From: Lacticaseibacillus rhamnosus | GTDB taxonomy: Bacteria > Bacillota > Bacilli > Lactobacillales > Lactobacillaceae | DNA: 64,000 nucleotides | Assembly: GCF_900636965.1 (NCBI RefSeq) | Contig: NZ_LR134331.1 | Span: forward strand, 248,001-312,000 | Direction of reading: 5' to 3' | Shown here: positions 27,415 to 34,909 of the stretch, one piece after another | How positions within the stretch are numbered: the first letter of the stretch is position 1 | How the letters are laid out: every line of letters begins with the position of its first letter | The notes under the pieces: model-generated | Told to the model about the DNA's origin: nothing | The model's input: the letters and a program-made list of their open reading frames with translations, nothing else | Databases searched by the model: none | Made by a program: the position numbers and the translations under genes

Positions 27415-28986
27415 ATGATGACGGTCAAATACATGATCGGGGTTGATTTAGGCACCACCAGCACTAAAGTTGTTTTATTTGATCTAAAAGGCAACGCCAT
27501 TGCGACTGCTAATAACCCATATCCGTTGTATCAGGATACGCCGGACATGGCGGAGGAAGACCCAGAAGAAATTTTTGCCGCAACGGTTGGTGGTTTAACC
27601 GAGGTCATGCATCGTGGCAATGTTCAACCTGGCGAACTAGGTGGTGTCTCATTTTCTGCGGCCATGCATAGTTTAATCTTGATGGATGAACATGATAAGC
27701 CGATGACGCGGGTCATTACCTGGGCGGATAATCGGGCTGCGGCGTATGCGACCAAACTGAAACAAAGTGATTTAGGGATGACGTTGTTTAAGGCTACCGG
27801 CGTACCGACTCACCCGATGTCGCCGTTGGTTAAGTTATTGTGGTTGAATGATGCGCATCCGGAGTTAATGGCGCGGGCGACCCATTTTATTGGCATTAAA
27901 GATTATATTTTATTCCGTTTCTTTGGCCGCTATGTTCAGGATTACTCGCTTGCTAATGCGACTGGGCTGTTTAATATTCATACGATGGACTGGGACGATC
28001 AGGCGTTGAGTGTTGCCAAAGTTCGCCGCGATCAGTTGCCTGAGCTTGTGGATACCAGCTATCAACTAACCGGTTTGAATGCCAATTATGCTGCGGTGAC
28101 CGGTATTGACGATCAGACGCCGTTTATTCTCGGCGCGAGTGATGGTACCTTGAGCAATCTGGGTGTAGGGGCCATTGATCCAGGTGTCCTTGCAGTGACG
28201 ATTGGGACCTCAGGCGCAGTGCGGGTTGTGACGGACAAACCTGTTGTCGATCCACAAGGGCGTTTGTTCACGTATTACCTCGCGCCTAATCAGTGGGTCG
28301 TTGGGGGTCCCGTTAATAATGGCGGGATTGTATTTCGATGGGTTCGCGATCAACTTTTTGCTCCGGAAAAGTTGACCGCCGAACAATTGAAGGTTGATTC
28401 TTATGAGATCTTGACGGAAATCGCGAGCAAGATTCCTGCCGGGGCAGATGGCTTATTATTCCACCCGTACCTTGGCGGCGAACGTGCACCGATTTGGGAT
28501 GCAAACGCCCGCGGGAGCTTCTTCGGCTTAACCCGTCAGCATACGCGCGCACACATGGTTCGGGCAGCACTGGAGGGCATTGTTTATAACCTGTATATGG
28601 TCATGCTCATGATTGAAGGTATCACCGGAAAACCCCGGGCAATTCAGGCAACTGGCGGGTTTGCCCGCAGCGCGTTGTGGCGCCAAATGCTTGCTGATGT
28701 CTTTGAGCAGGAAGTCAATATTCCGGAAAGTTTCGAAAGCTCAGCGCTAGGGGCGGTCGTCATCGGGATGAAGTCGTTGGGTTTGATTGATGACCTTAGT
28801 GCAGTTAAGGATATGATCGGGGTGACGAATACCCATGAACCTAACGAAGCGAATTTCGCGGCGTATCGAGCGTTATTGCCAATTTGGATTCGTTTGACAC
28901 GCAAATTGGGTAGCGAATATCAAGCCATTGCGGATTATCAGCGGGCGCATCCTGATCCGGCGGCACGCAATCAGGCGCAGGATTAG
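27415..28986 (+). CDS. gntK: Gluconokinase, FGGY family
   Basis: Phosphorylates gluconate to 6-phosphogluconate. About 523 residues of the FGGY carbohydrate kinase family: GVDLGTTSTKVVLFD (phosphate 1), FSAAMHSLILMD, TWADNRA, TIGTSGAVRV (phosphate 2), FHPYLGGERAPIWDANARG and ATGGFARSALWRQMLADV (adenosine). Three consecutive ATGs (27412, 27415, 27418) follow AAAAAGGAG; spacing favours the second or third. It lies 178 bases after the dehydrogenase gene, a gap with no other feature. Confidence 0.9.
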   Translation: MMTVKYMIGVDLGTTSTKVVLFDLKGNAIATANNPYPLYQDTPDMAEEDPEEIFAATVGGLTEVMHRGNVQPGELGGVSFSAAMHSLILMDEHDKPMTRVITWADNRAAAYATKLKQSDLGMTLFKATGVPTHPMSPLVKLLWLNDAHPELMARATHFIGIKDYILFRFFGRYVQDYSLANATGLFNIHTMDWDDQALSVAKVRRDQLPELVDTSYQLTGLNANYAAVTGIDDQTPFILGASDGTLSNLGVGAIDPGVLAVTIGTSGAVRVVTDKPVVDPQGRLFTYYLAPNQWVVGGPVNNGGIVFRWVRDQLFAPEKLTAEQLKVDSYEILTEIASKIPAGADGLLFHPYLGGERAPIWDANARGSFFGLTRQHTRAHMVRAALEGIVYNLYMVMLMIEGITGKPRAIQATGGFARSALWRQMLADVFEQEVNIPESFESSALGAVVIGMKSLGLIDDLSAVKDMIGVTNTHEPNEANFAAYRALLPIWIRLTRKLGSEYQAIADYQRAHPDPAARNQAQD

Positions 28987-29128
28987 GCTTTAAGTTTAAA
29001 GAGTGGACAGTTTGTGTTTATGTCTTGCAATTATTAGGTGACCGGTTTTAAAACACTAAATGATGAACGGTTAGGTCGACAGACGCATTTTGAGTTTAGA
29101 CGCGGCTGCCGTTTTTTATAAGTGGTAT

Positions 29129-29142
29129 TGTAAGCGGTTTCG
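29129..29142. promoter_or_regulatory. cre (CcpA) site before gntP
   Basis: TGTAAGCGGTTTCG matches the cre consensus except at the last base. It lies between gntK and the repeat array that precedes gntP. Confidence 0.6.
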
Positions 29143-29167
29143 GTTGCCGGGATGCGAGATTTTGGTT

Positions 29168-29178
29168 GGCTCGCGCTC
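29168..29178 (-). repeat. Terminal remnant of a palindromic repeat
   Basis: GGCTCGCGCTC, only the outer left end of a unit in minus orientation, abuts the R8-R10 array. Confidence 0.5.
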
Positions 29179-29181
29179 ATA

Positions 29182-29300
29182 TTAACGCGCTCCCTAGCGC
29201 AGGGATCTGCGTGTAAGAACCTTGGTCGCAATGGCCAAGCCCAGGCCATCACGCCCAAGGCCACTTACACTCCGATCCCTAACCGCACCGGCTCGCGCTC
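29182..29300 (-). repeat. 119-bp palindromic repeat, copy R8
   Basis: First of three head-to-tail minus-orientation copies. Heptamers AGGGATC/GATCCCT pair perfectly; inner CCTTGGGCG/CGACCAAGG has one mismatch. Confidence 0.9.
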
Positions 29301-29419
29301 ATAACACGCTCCCCGGCGCAAAAGTCTGCGTGTAAGGACCTCAGGCGCAATGGCCAAAGCCCGGCCATCACGCCTGAGGCCACTTACACTCCGACTTCTA
29401 ACCGCGCCGGCTCGCGCTC
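29301..29419 (-). repeat. 119-bp palindromic repeat, copy R9
   Basis: Heptamers AGAAGTC/GACTTTT pair with one G-T wobble; inner CCTCAGGCG/CGCCTGAGG is perfect. It lies between two copies of a different heptamer type. Confidence 0.9.
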
Positions 29420-29538
29420 ATAACGCGCTCCCCGGCGCAGGGATCTGCGTGTAAGAACCTTGGTCGCAATGGCCAAGCCCGGGCCATCACGCCCAAGGCC
29501 ACTTACACTCCGATCCCTAACCGCGCCGGCTCGCGCTC
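29420..29538 (-). repeat. 119-bp palindromic repeat, copy R10
   Basis: Nearly identical to R8: AGGGATC/GATCCCT and CCTTGGGCG/CGACCAAGG. It ends about ten bases before the gntP ribosome binding site. Confidence 0.9.
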
Positions 29539-29562
29539 ACTAAATCCTGAGGAGGAAATTAA

Positions 29563-30915
29563 ATGGACTTGCTTGTCTTGATACTAGGTATTTTGTTGTT
29601 ATTGGTACTCATCATCAAATTTAAGTTTAATACGTATGTTTCCCTGATTATTACTGCAGTTGTTGTCGCACTTGGTTTGGGGATGGCGCCGGCTAAGATT
29701 GCTACGAGTATACAAACCGGCATTGGGTCACAGCTTGGCGAGTTGGCACTTGTCTTTGGGTTTGGGGCAATGCTTGGCCGGTTGGTGGCTGATGCCGGGG
29801 GTGCGTATCGGATTGCCCATACCCTGATTAACGCATTTGGTCGACGGGGGTTACAGCTGGCTGTTGTTTTGGCGTCATTCATTATCGGGATCGCGTTATT
29901 CTTTGAAGTGGGGATTGTCTTGTTAGTGCCGATCGTGTTTGCGATTGCGGCTGAAGCAGGAGTCCCGATTCTGACACTTGGCATTCCGATGGCGGCGGCG
30001 TTATCGGTCACCCACGGATTCTTGCCGCCACATCCGGCGCCAACAGCAATTTCCACAGCACTAGGAGCGTCTGCCGGTTTGGTGCTGGCATATGGAGTTA
30101 TCGTAGCGATTCCGACTGTTTACATTGCTGGTCCATTATTTTCAAAACTCGCGCATCGGTTTGTTCCTGATGCGTTTGAACGGCGCGGTAATTTAAAAGC
30201 ATTAGGCCCGCAAAAGTCCTTTAAACTGGAAGAAACCCCGGGCTTTGGGATCTCGGTTTTGACCTCGTTGTTTCCAGTCATTTTAATGGCAATTGCAACG
30301 ATTTATGAATTAGTGATTCACGGTGGCAAAATGCCAAAGACCCCGTCAGGCATGGATAATGTGATTGCCTTTATTGGTTCGCCAAGCATTGCCATGTTGA
30401 TTTCGCTTCTGTTTGCGATGTGGGCAATGGGTTATGCGCGTCAGTTACCGGCTAAAGACATCATGACCACACTTGAAGAGGCAGTGAAGTCGATTGCGAT
30501 GTTGCTACTGGTCATTGGTGGTGGCGGTGCCTTCAAACAGGTTCTAATAGATGGTGGCGTTGGTGATTCCGTGAAAAATCTTTTCGTCGGGTCATCAATT
30601 TCACCATTAATACTCGGATGGCTAATTGCGGTTGTACTTCGGATTGCCCTTGGCTCGGCAACCGTAGCTGCAATGACCGCTTCCGGACTAGTGCTGCCGC
30701 TGATGCAAAGCGCAGGCATTCAACCGGCATTAATGGTGTTGGCAATCGGTGCCGGTTCGTTAGCTGCCAGTCACGTGAATGATGCCGGATTCTGGATGTT
30801 CCGTGAATATTTTGATCTGACTATCAAGCAAACGTTGTTGACATGGACATTGCTGGAAACGATTATCTCAGTAGTCGGTCTCGGCGGGGTGTTGTTGTTA
30901 AGCTTGTTTGTTTAA
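29563..30915 (+). CDS. gntP: Gluconate:proton symporter, GntP family
   Basis: A 450-residue importer with about 12-14 predicted membrane helices. Family signatures include GFGAMLGRLVADAGGAYRIA, the HGFLPPHPAP motif (about 148-157) and GSLAASHVNDAGFWMFREYF near the C-terminus. GAGGAGG lies ahead of the ATG. It is third in the gluconate block but separated from gntK by a 576-base region holding a cre site and three repeats, so it may be transcribed from its own promoter. Confidence 0.92.
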   Translation: MDLLVLILGILLLLVLIIKFKFNTYVSLIITAVVVALGLGMAPAKIATSIQTGIGSQLGELALVFGFGAMLGRLVADAGGAYRIAHTLINAFGRRGLQLAVVLASFIIGIALFFEVGIVLLVPIVFAIAAEAGVPILTLGIPMAAALSVTHGFLPPHPAPTAISTALGASAGLVLAYGVIVAIPTVYIAGPLFSKLAHRFVPDAFERRGNLKALGPQKSFKLEETPGFGISVLTSLFPVILMAIATIYELVIHGGKMPKTPSGMDNVIAFIGSPSIAMLISLLFAMWAMGYARQLPAKDIMTTLEEAVKSIAMLLLVIGGGGAFKQVLIDGGVGDSVKNLFVGSSISPLILGWLIAVVLRIALGSATVAAMTASGLVLPLMQSAGIQPALMVLAIGAGSLAASHVNDAGFWMFREYFDLTIKQTLLTWTLLETIISVVGLGGVLLLSLFV

Positions 30916-30929
30916 ATAATAGGGAGTAG

Positions 30930-30955
30930 AAGGTCGGCATAGAGTCGGCCTTTTT
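30930..30955 (+). terminator. Terminator of gntP
   Basis: AAGGTCGG pairs with TCGGCCTT (two G-T pairs) around a 7-base loop, followed by T5. Confidence 0.75.
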
Positions 30956-31047
30956 GCGTGAATATAATGGTGGTAGTGGTCGCGATGATTCGTTCAATAT
31001 GATAAACTTACGCCATCTATAGATACAGAAACGGAGATTATAAAATT

Positions 31048-31392
31048 ATGTACGAACCAACCAAAAAACGGCGCGTTGCCGAAGATGTTGCCAAGATTTT
31101 TCCTGAAGAAGTGACAAATCAGATTTTTGATGTCATTGCGGTGATGCGTAAGGCCAAACAGATTGTGACGGCGCCGGTTGCGATTGCTTTTTCCGATGAT
31201 TATACCGATGACGAAATGTATGCGATGATTATTCAGGGCAATTTGGCACCGGCGCAGGAGTTTCCGCTCACTTACAAAGGCGACAAGCCATTCTTAGGTC
31301 ATGGCTATATCTTAGTGGTCAAGGACAAGCCTAAAACGATCCGAATTGACTTCAGTGCGGCCAATCCACTCAAAGCTGCGGAAAAGGACTGA
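31048..31392 (+). CDS. Small protein of unknown function (possibly DUF960-like)
   Basis: 114 residues, soluble, rich in Lys and Asp, with no signal peptide. It begins MYEPTKKRRVAEDVAKIFPEE and has a predicted helix (about 14-40) followed by beta-rich sequence. The opening resembles small Firmicutes proteins of the DUF960 type as I recall them, but the match is not strong enough to assign. ACGGAGATT precedes the ATG. It is alone between gntP and the zinc-type transporter. Confidence 0.65.
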   Translation: MYEPTKKRRVAEDVAKIFPEEVTNQIFDVIAVMRKAKQIVTAPVAIAFSDDYTDDEMYAMIIQGNLAPAQEFPLTYKGDKPFLGHGYILVVKDKPKTIRIDFSAANPLKAAEKD

Positions 31393-31509
31393 TCTGCGGG
31401 TGGTCACAGAGGCGTGATTTCACACTCATGGCTGCTCGTATACCGATCATCCACGGATACCGGCTTTCGTGTGATCTAAATAGCACTGGTCTTTTCATGA
31501 AAACTTCGG

Positions 31510-31539
31510 TACAATAGTAAATCGTAATCGTTACCGTTT
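31510..31539 (+). promoter_or_regulatory. Promoter -10 and Zur-like box before znuC
   Basis: TACAAT (31510-31515) is followed at 31519-31539 by AAATCGTAAT-C-GTTACCGTTT. Against the B. subtilis Zur box (two AAATCGTAAT arms around one base) there are three mismatches. Its position at the transcription start fits zinc-dependent repression of the ABC transporter. Confidence 0.7.
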
Positions 31540-31556
31540 GCTATTGGGAGGCAGCT

Positions 31557-32276
31557 ATGAGTGAACCAATTTTGACCGTGGACCATCTTCGTTTCGGGTT
31601 CCGGGATCAGCAGCTTTATCAGGATTTGAGTTTTCATTTGGATGTTGGCTCCATGACGAGCTTGGTCGGGCCGAACGGGGTGGGTAAAACGACTTTGATT
31701 CGCCTGTTGATGGGCCAGTTGAAGCCGCAAGCCGGGACCATCCGTTTTCGTAAGCAACCTTCAGTTCGATTGGGATATGTGCCGCAGTTTCGAAATGTGG
31801 ATGCCGAGTATCCGCTGTCGATCCGTAGTTTTATTCAGTTGCGCCAGTTGGATCACCTTTTTTTCTGGCATACTGCCAAGGAAAAGGCGGCTTTAGCTCG
31901 GGTGATTGAGGCGACACATTTAACTCAGATCGCGAATACACGGCTGGGCATGGCGAGTGGTGGCGAAAAGCAAAAGGCGTACTTAGCTCAGGCGCTGTTA
32001 GATGAGCCTAATTTTCTGATTCTTGATGAATCGACTGCTAGCTTAGATGTTAATACGAAGCACGAGTTAATGGACTTGGTACAAGAGCTTAACCAAACCC
32101 AAAAATTAACGGTCCTGTTTGTCACCCATGATCTCAGTTTAGCCAAGCAATATACCAACCAGTATTTATTGCTGACGGGGGACAGTTACGAAATGAAGCC
32201 GACTGCGGAAATGAATTTGGCTTCAATGCCGGAAGAGTTACGCAACGATGCCGAGAATCGCGGGGTGATCGCATGA
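31557..32276 (+). CDS. znuC: Metal (zinc-type) ABC transporter, ATPase
   Basis: A 239-residue ABC ATPase that powers metal import. Walker A GPNGVGKTT (about 40-48), Q-loop YVPQFRNVD, signature MASGGEKQKAYLA (about 137), Walker B FLILDE (about 158) and switch His in VTHD. It belongs to the Zn/Mn (ZnuC/MntB) group by length and pairing with a 265-residue permease. GGGAGGCAG precedes the ATG. Zinc, not manganese, is inferred from the Zur-like box. No substrate-binding lipoprotein gene is adjacent. Confidence 0.87.
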   Translation: MSEPILTVDHLRFGFRDQQLYQDLSFHLDVGSMTSLVGPNGVGKTTLIRLLMGQLKPQAGTIRFRKQPSVRLGYVPQFRNVDAEYPLSIRSFIQLRQLDHLFFWHTAKEKAALARVIEATHLTQIANTRLGMASGGEKQKAYLAQALLDEPNFLILDESTASLDVNTKHELMDLVQELNQTQKLTVLFVTHDLSLAKQYTNQYLLLTGDSYEMKPTAEMNLASMPEELRNDAENRGVIA

Positions 32277-33070
32277 ATCTATTTGCCTATGCTTTTATGC
32301 AAAATGCTTTTATGGCCAGCACCTTTATTGCGATTACAACGGGGATTGTCGGGGTCTTTGTGGTGGCGCGTAACATGTCCTTTTTGGCGCACACTTTGTC
32401 TGAGGTTGGTTTTGCCGGGGCTGCGTTTGCGGTGTTTGCCGGCATTAGGCCATTGGACGGGATGCTGCTCTTTACCGCGATCAGCAGTATCAGCGTTGGG
32501 CGCATGTCGGTTCAAGCCTCGCGTCGGGAAGCATCGATCAGTGCGGTTTCTAGCTTGTTTATCGGTTTAGGTATTCTGTTCTTATCACTTTCGAGTGCGA
32601 ATGCCAGTTATGCCACAACGATTTTATTCGGCAGTATTATTGGTATTTCCCAGGGTGACGTGTGGCAGCTGGTTGCATTAGCCGCGGGGGTGTTGTTCAC
32701 CTTGTATTTTGGTTATCGGCGGTTGGCATTTGATTCGTTTGATTCGGTCGGTTCTGCCGCACAGGGGTTGAAGAGTAAGTATATCTCGATTTATTTCCTA
32801 CTTATTCTGGCAGTTTCGGTATCAATTGGCGCCCAGATTGTCGGCAGCTTGCTTGTGTTCATCCTTTTGACCTTACCGCCGAATGTTGCCAAGTATCTGG
32901 GCAAAACGTTGCCGCAGATGATTGTCATCTCGGTTGTGACCGCATTGATCGGTGTCTGGAGCGGCCTTTACCTTGGCTTTTTGACAAACTGGCCGGTTAC
33001 GTTCTTCATTGCTGCGATTGAGTTTGGTTTTTACTTTTTGGCATTGTGGTATCACCAAAAGACAAACTAA
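32273..33070 (+). CDS. znuB: Metal (zinc-type) ABC transporter, permease
   Basis: A 265-residue ABC-3 family membrane protein with about 8 predicted helices and short loops. Typical positions: FVVARNMSFLAHTLSEVGFAG near the N-terminus and GAQIVGSLLVFILLTLPPNVAKYL (about 182-205). It overlaps the ATPase gene by four bases (ATGA) and ends at a strong terminator. Confidence 0.87.
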   Translation: MNLFAYAFMQNAFMASTFIAITTGIVGVFVVARNMSFLAHTLSEVGFAGAAFAVFAGIRPLDGMLLFTAISSISVGRMSVQASRREASISAVSSLFIGLGILFLSLSSANASYATTILFGSIIGISQGDVWQLVALAAGVLFTLYFGYRRLAFDSFDSVGSAAQGLKSKYISIYFLLILAVSVSIGAQIVGSLLVFILLTLPPNVAKYLGKTLPQMIVISVVTALIGVWSGLYLGFLTNWPVTFFIAAIEFGFYFLALWYHQKTN

Positions 33071-33093
33071 GAGCTGCTTGGTTGTCTTCAAAT

Positions 33094-33143
33094 AAAAATG
33101 GCCCTAGAGCGACGAGAATCTCGTTGCTCTAGGGCCATTTTTA
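33094..33143. terminator. Bidirectional terminator
   Basis: ATGGCCCTAGAGC (33099-33111) pairs with GCTCTAGGGCCAT (33126-33138), with an inner ACGAGA/TCGT extension and A and T runs on the two sides. It serves convergent znuB and the phosphoesterase gene. Confidence 0.95.
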
Positions 33144-33182
33144 TATCTGAAGCTGTAAAGAACCGTTGTTGGCGCCAGTGGG

Positions 33183-34031
33183 TTATCGATGCGGTTTAAG
33201 TTGACGCAAAAAAGTCGTTACTTCTGCGCGATAATCGTGTTTTTGCTCGAATTGTGCCAGATAAGGAGCATTGTGGGTGCTAGTGGCTCCGGTATGCCGC
33301 AGCTTCGTATATACCTCTAAGTAAGGCAAGGCAGCTTGTTTGGCTTGGGCTAATTCGGCCGCAGCGTCATATGGAACCTGACGTAAATCCAGATCCGTCA
33401 TTGCCCCATGATGAAGGCTCAGCAAAGCATAGTCTGCATAAGTCGTGGTTTGTAAATGTGGTCGCGGTGAATATGCTTGACCAATTGAGCCAGGATTCAG
33501 TATCACCTGACCACTGCTGGTGTAGCGCAGTAATTGCTGATGGGTATGCCCGTAAATGGCAACGTCGATTTTGGGGTCAGGCGCGATCTGGTCGAAATTG
33601 CTTTGTGGTTGATCCGGATAGAGTCGATGGCCGTGGTTGCTAGTCGGCAAGTTGTGGGCGAGACTGATCGTCAGACCGTCTTGTTCAAAGACTTCATGTA
33701 ATGGCCAGTGGCGAATGGCGGTCAGTATGTCAGCATTTAGCTGCGGCCATAAATAAGCAACGAGCCGACTAAAGTAGACATCGGTGGGCTGGTTTAAGTC
33801 TACCGGGCCGTCCAATACCCAGAATAGGTCATCATCCCAGTTGCCCTTAACCAGATGCGTCAACGGCAGTGCATGCAGTCGGTCCCAAAGCTTGGCTGCT
33901 CCCGGTCCCGGTAGGAATAAGTCGCCAAGGAACCAGTATTCGTCAGCGTGATGTGCCTGTGCGTCTTTAAGCACTGCTGAAAAGGCGGTCATATTGCCGT
34001 GAATATCTGATAAAATGGCGATTTTTGTCAT
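33183..34031 (-). CDS. Calcineurin-like metallophosphoesterase
   Basis: A 282-residue phosphoesterase of the YfcE/MJ0936-like group. Metal-site motifs: SDIHGN (8-13), GDLFLPGPG (36-44), KGNWDD (about 64), HNLP and GHTHQQ (about 160), and LNPGSIGQ. It is the last gene of a three-gene operon behind pepF and the dehydrogenase gene, overlapping the latter by four bases. TGGAGGAACGC precedes the ATG. Substrate unknown. Confidence 0.87.
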   Translation of the reverse strand: MTKIAILSDIHGNMTAFSAVLKDAQAHHADEYWFLGDLFLPGPGAAKLWDRLHALPLTHLVKGNWDDDLFWVLDGPVDLNQPTDVYFSRLVAYLWPQLNADILTAIRHWPLHEVFEQDGLTISLAHNLPTSNHGHRLYPDQPQSNFDQIAPDPKIDVAIYGHTHQQLLRYTSSGQVILNPGSIGQAYSPRPHLQTTTYADYALLSLHHGAMTDLDLRQVPYDAAAELAQAKQAALPYLEVYTKLRHTGATSTHNAPYLAQFEQKHDYRAEVTTFLRQLKPHR

Positions 34032-34909
34032 GCGTTCCTCCAGTGATCGTTCATTGTGACTAAGCCTTGCGTTCCCAGATCGCCTTTACCGGCTGCCACC
34101 ATGTTAGCGTATAACTGTTCGGCCAGTTGGGTTGCCGGTAACTGCAGATGCATTTTTTTGGCTTCATCTAAAGCAATTCGGAGATCCTTGAGAAAATGTT
34201 TTGCGAAAAAACCGGGGGTATAATCAGCCTGCAACATGCGGGGACCGTAATTGCTTAAGCTCCAGTTGGCACCGGCCCCGCTGCCGACCACCGTGAGCAT
34301 TTCATTTAAATCAAGCCCGGCCGCTTTGCCATAAACCAGCATTTCAGTGAGTCCGGTCATCGTGCCAGCGATCATAATCTGATTGGCCATCTTGGCATGT
34401 TGACCAGATCCGGCCGGGCCGAAATAGTTAACCGATGTCGCGATCGGTGCAAATAAATCTTTCAATCGAGACAGCAGGTTTTTTTCACCGCCTACCATGA
34501 TCGTCAAAGTGCCGTTCTTAGCGCCAATGTCGCCTCCCGAAACCGGCGCATCAATGGCATGAGCTCCTTTGTCTGCAGCTTTGGAAGCAATACTTTTGGC
34601 TAGTGTTGGCGTACTCGTGGTCATGTCAATGATTAAGTCACCAGCGTGGGTACCAGCAAGAACCCCGTCACAGCCATAATAAACGGTTTCAACGTCCTGA
34701 GGAAAACCGACCATGGACATGACAACATGACACTGTGCCGCCACCGCATGCGGAGATTCCGCCCAAGTGGCCCCGGCATCTAGCACTGTTTGCGCGTGGG
34801 CTTTTGTGCGGTTGTAAACGATGACCTCGTGACCGGCATTAAGAAAGTTTTTAACGATCCCGGTGCCCATAACACCGGTACCAATAAATCCGAGTTTCAA
34901 ACGACTCAT
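34028..34909 (-). CDS. 3-Hydroxyisobutyrate dehydrogenase family oxidoreductase
   Basis: A 293-residue beta-hydroxyacid dehydrogenase (GarR/tartronate semialdehyde reductase group). It has GFIGTGVMGTGIVKNFLNAG for NAD(P), IDAPVSGGDIGAKNGTL for substrate, and GSGQHAKMANQI with the catalytic Lys. It overlaps both neighbours by four bases. The ATG sits immediately after its apparent AAAGG site, so a TTG nine bases downstream is an alternative start. The substrate is not evident. Confidence 0.87.
   Translation of the reverse strand: MSRLKLGFIGTGVMGTGIVKNFLNAGHEVIVYNRTKAHAQTVLDAGATWAESPHAVAAQCHVVMSMVGFPQDVETVYYGCDGVLAGTHAGDLIIDMTTSTPTLAKSIASKAADKGAHAIDAPVSGGDIGAKNGTLTIMVGGEKNLLSRLKDLFAPIATSVNYFGPAGSGQHAKMANQIMIAGTMTGLTEMLVYGKAAGLDLNEMLTVVGSGAGANWSLSNYGPRMLQADYTPGFFAKHFLKDLRIALDEAKKMHLQLPATQLAEQLYANMVAAGKGDLGTQGLVTMNDHWRNA

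Noticed and set aside
29034-29264. Minus-strand 76-codon frame before gntP
   Set aside because: It runs through the palindromic repeat and the cre site and has no ribosome site.
12990-29538. Repeat arrays considered as CRISPR
   Set aside because: Units are 119 bp palindromes joined directly, with no unique spacers and no cas genes.
29559-30056. 165-codon minus-strand frame opposite gntP
   Set aside because: Shadow of the GntP coding sequence; low-complexity translation.
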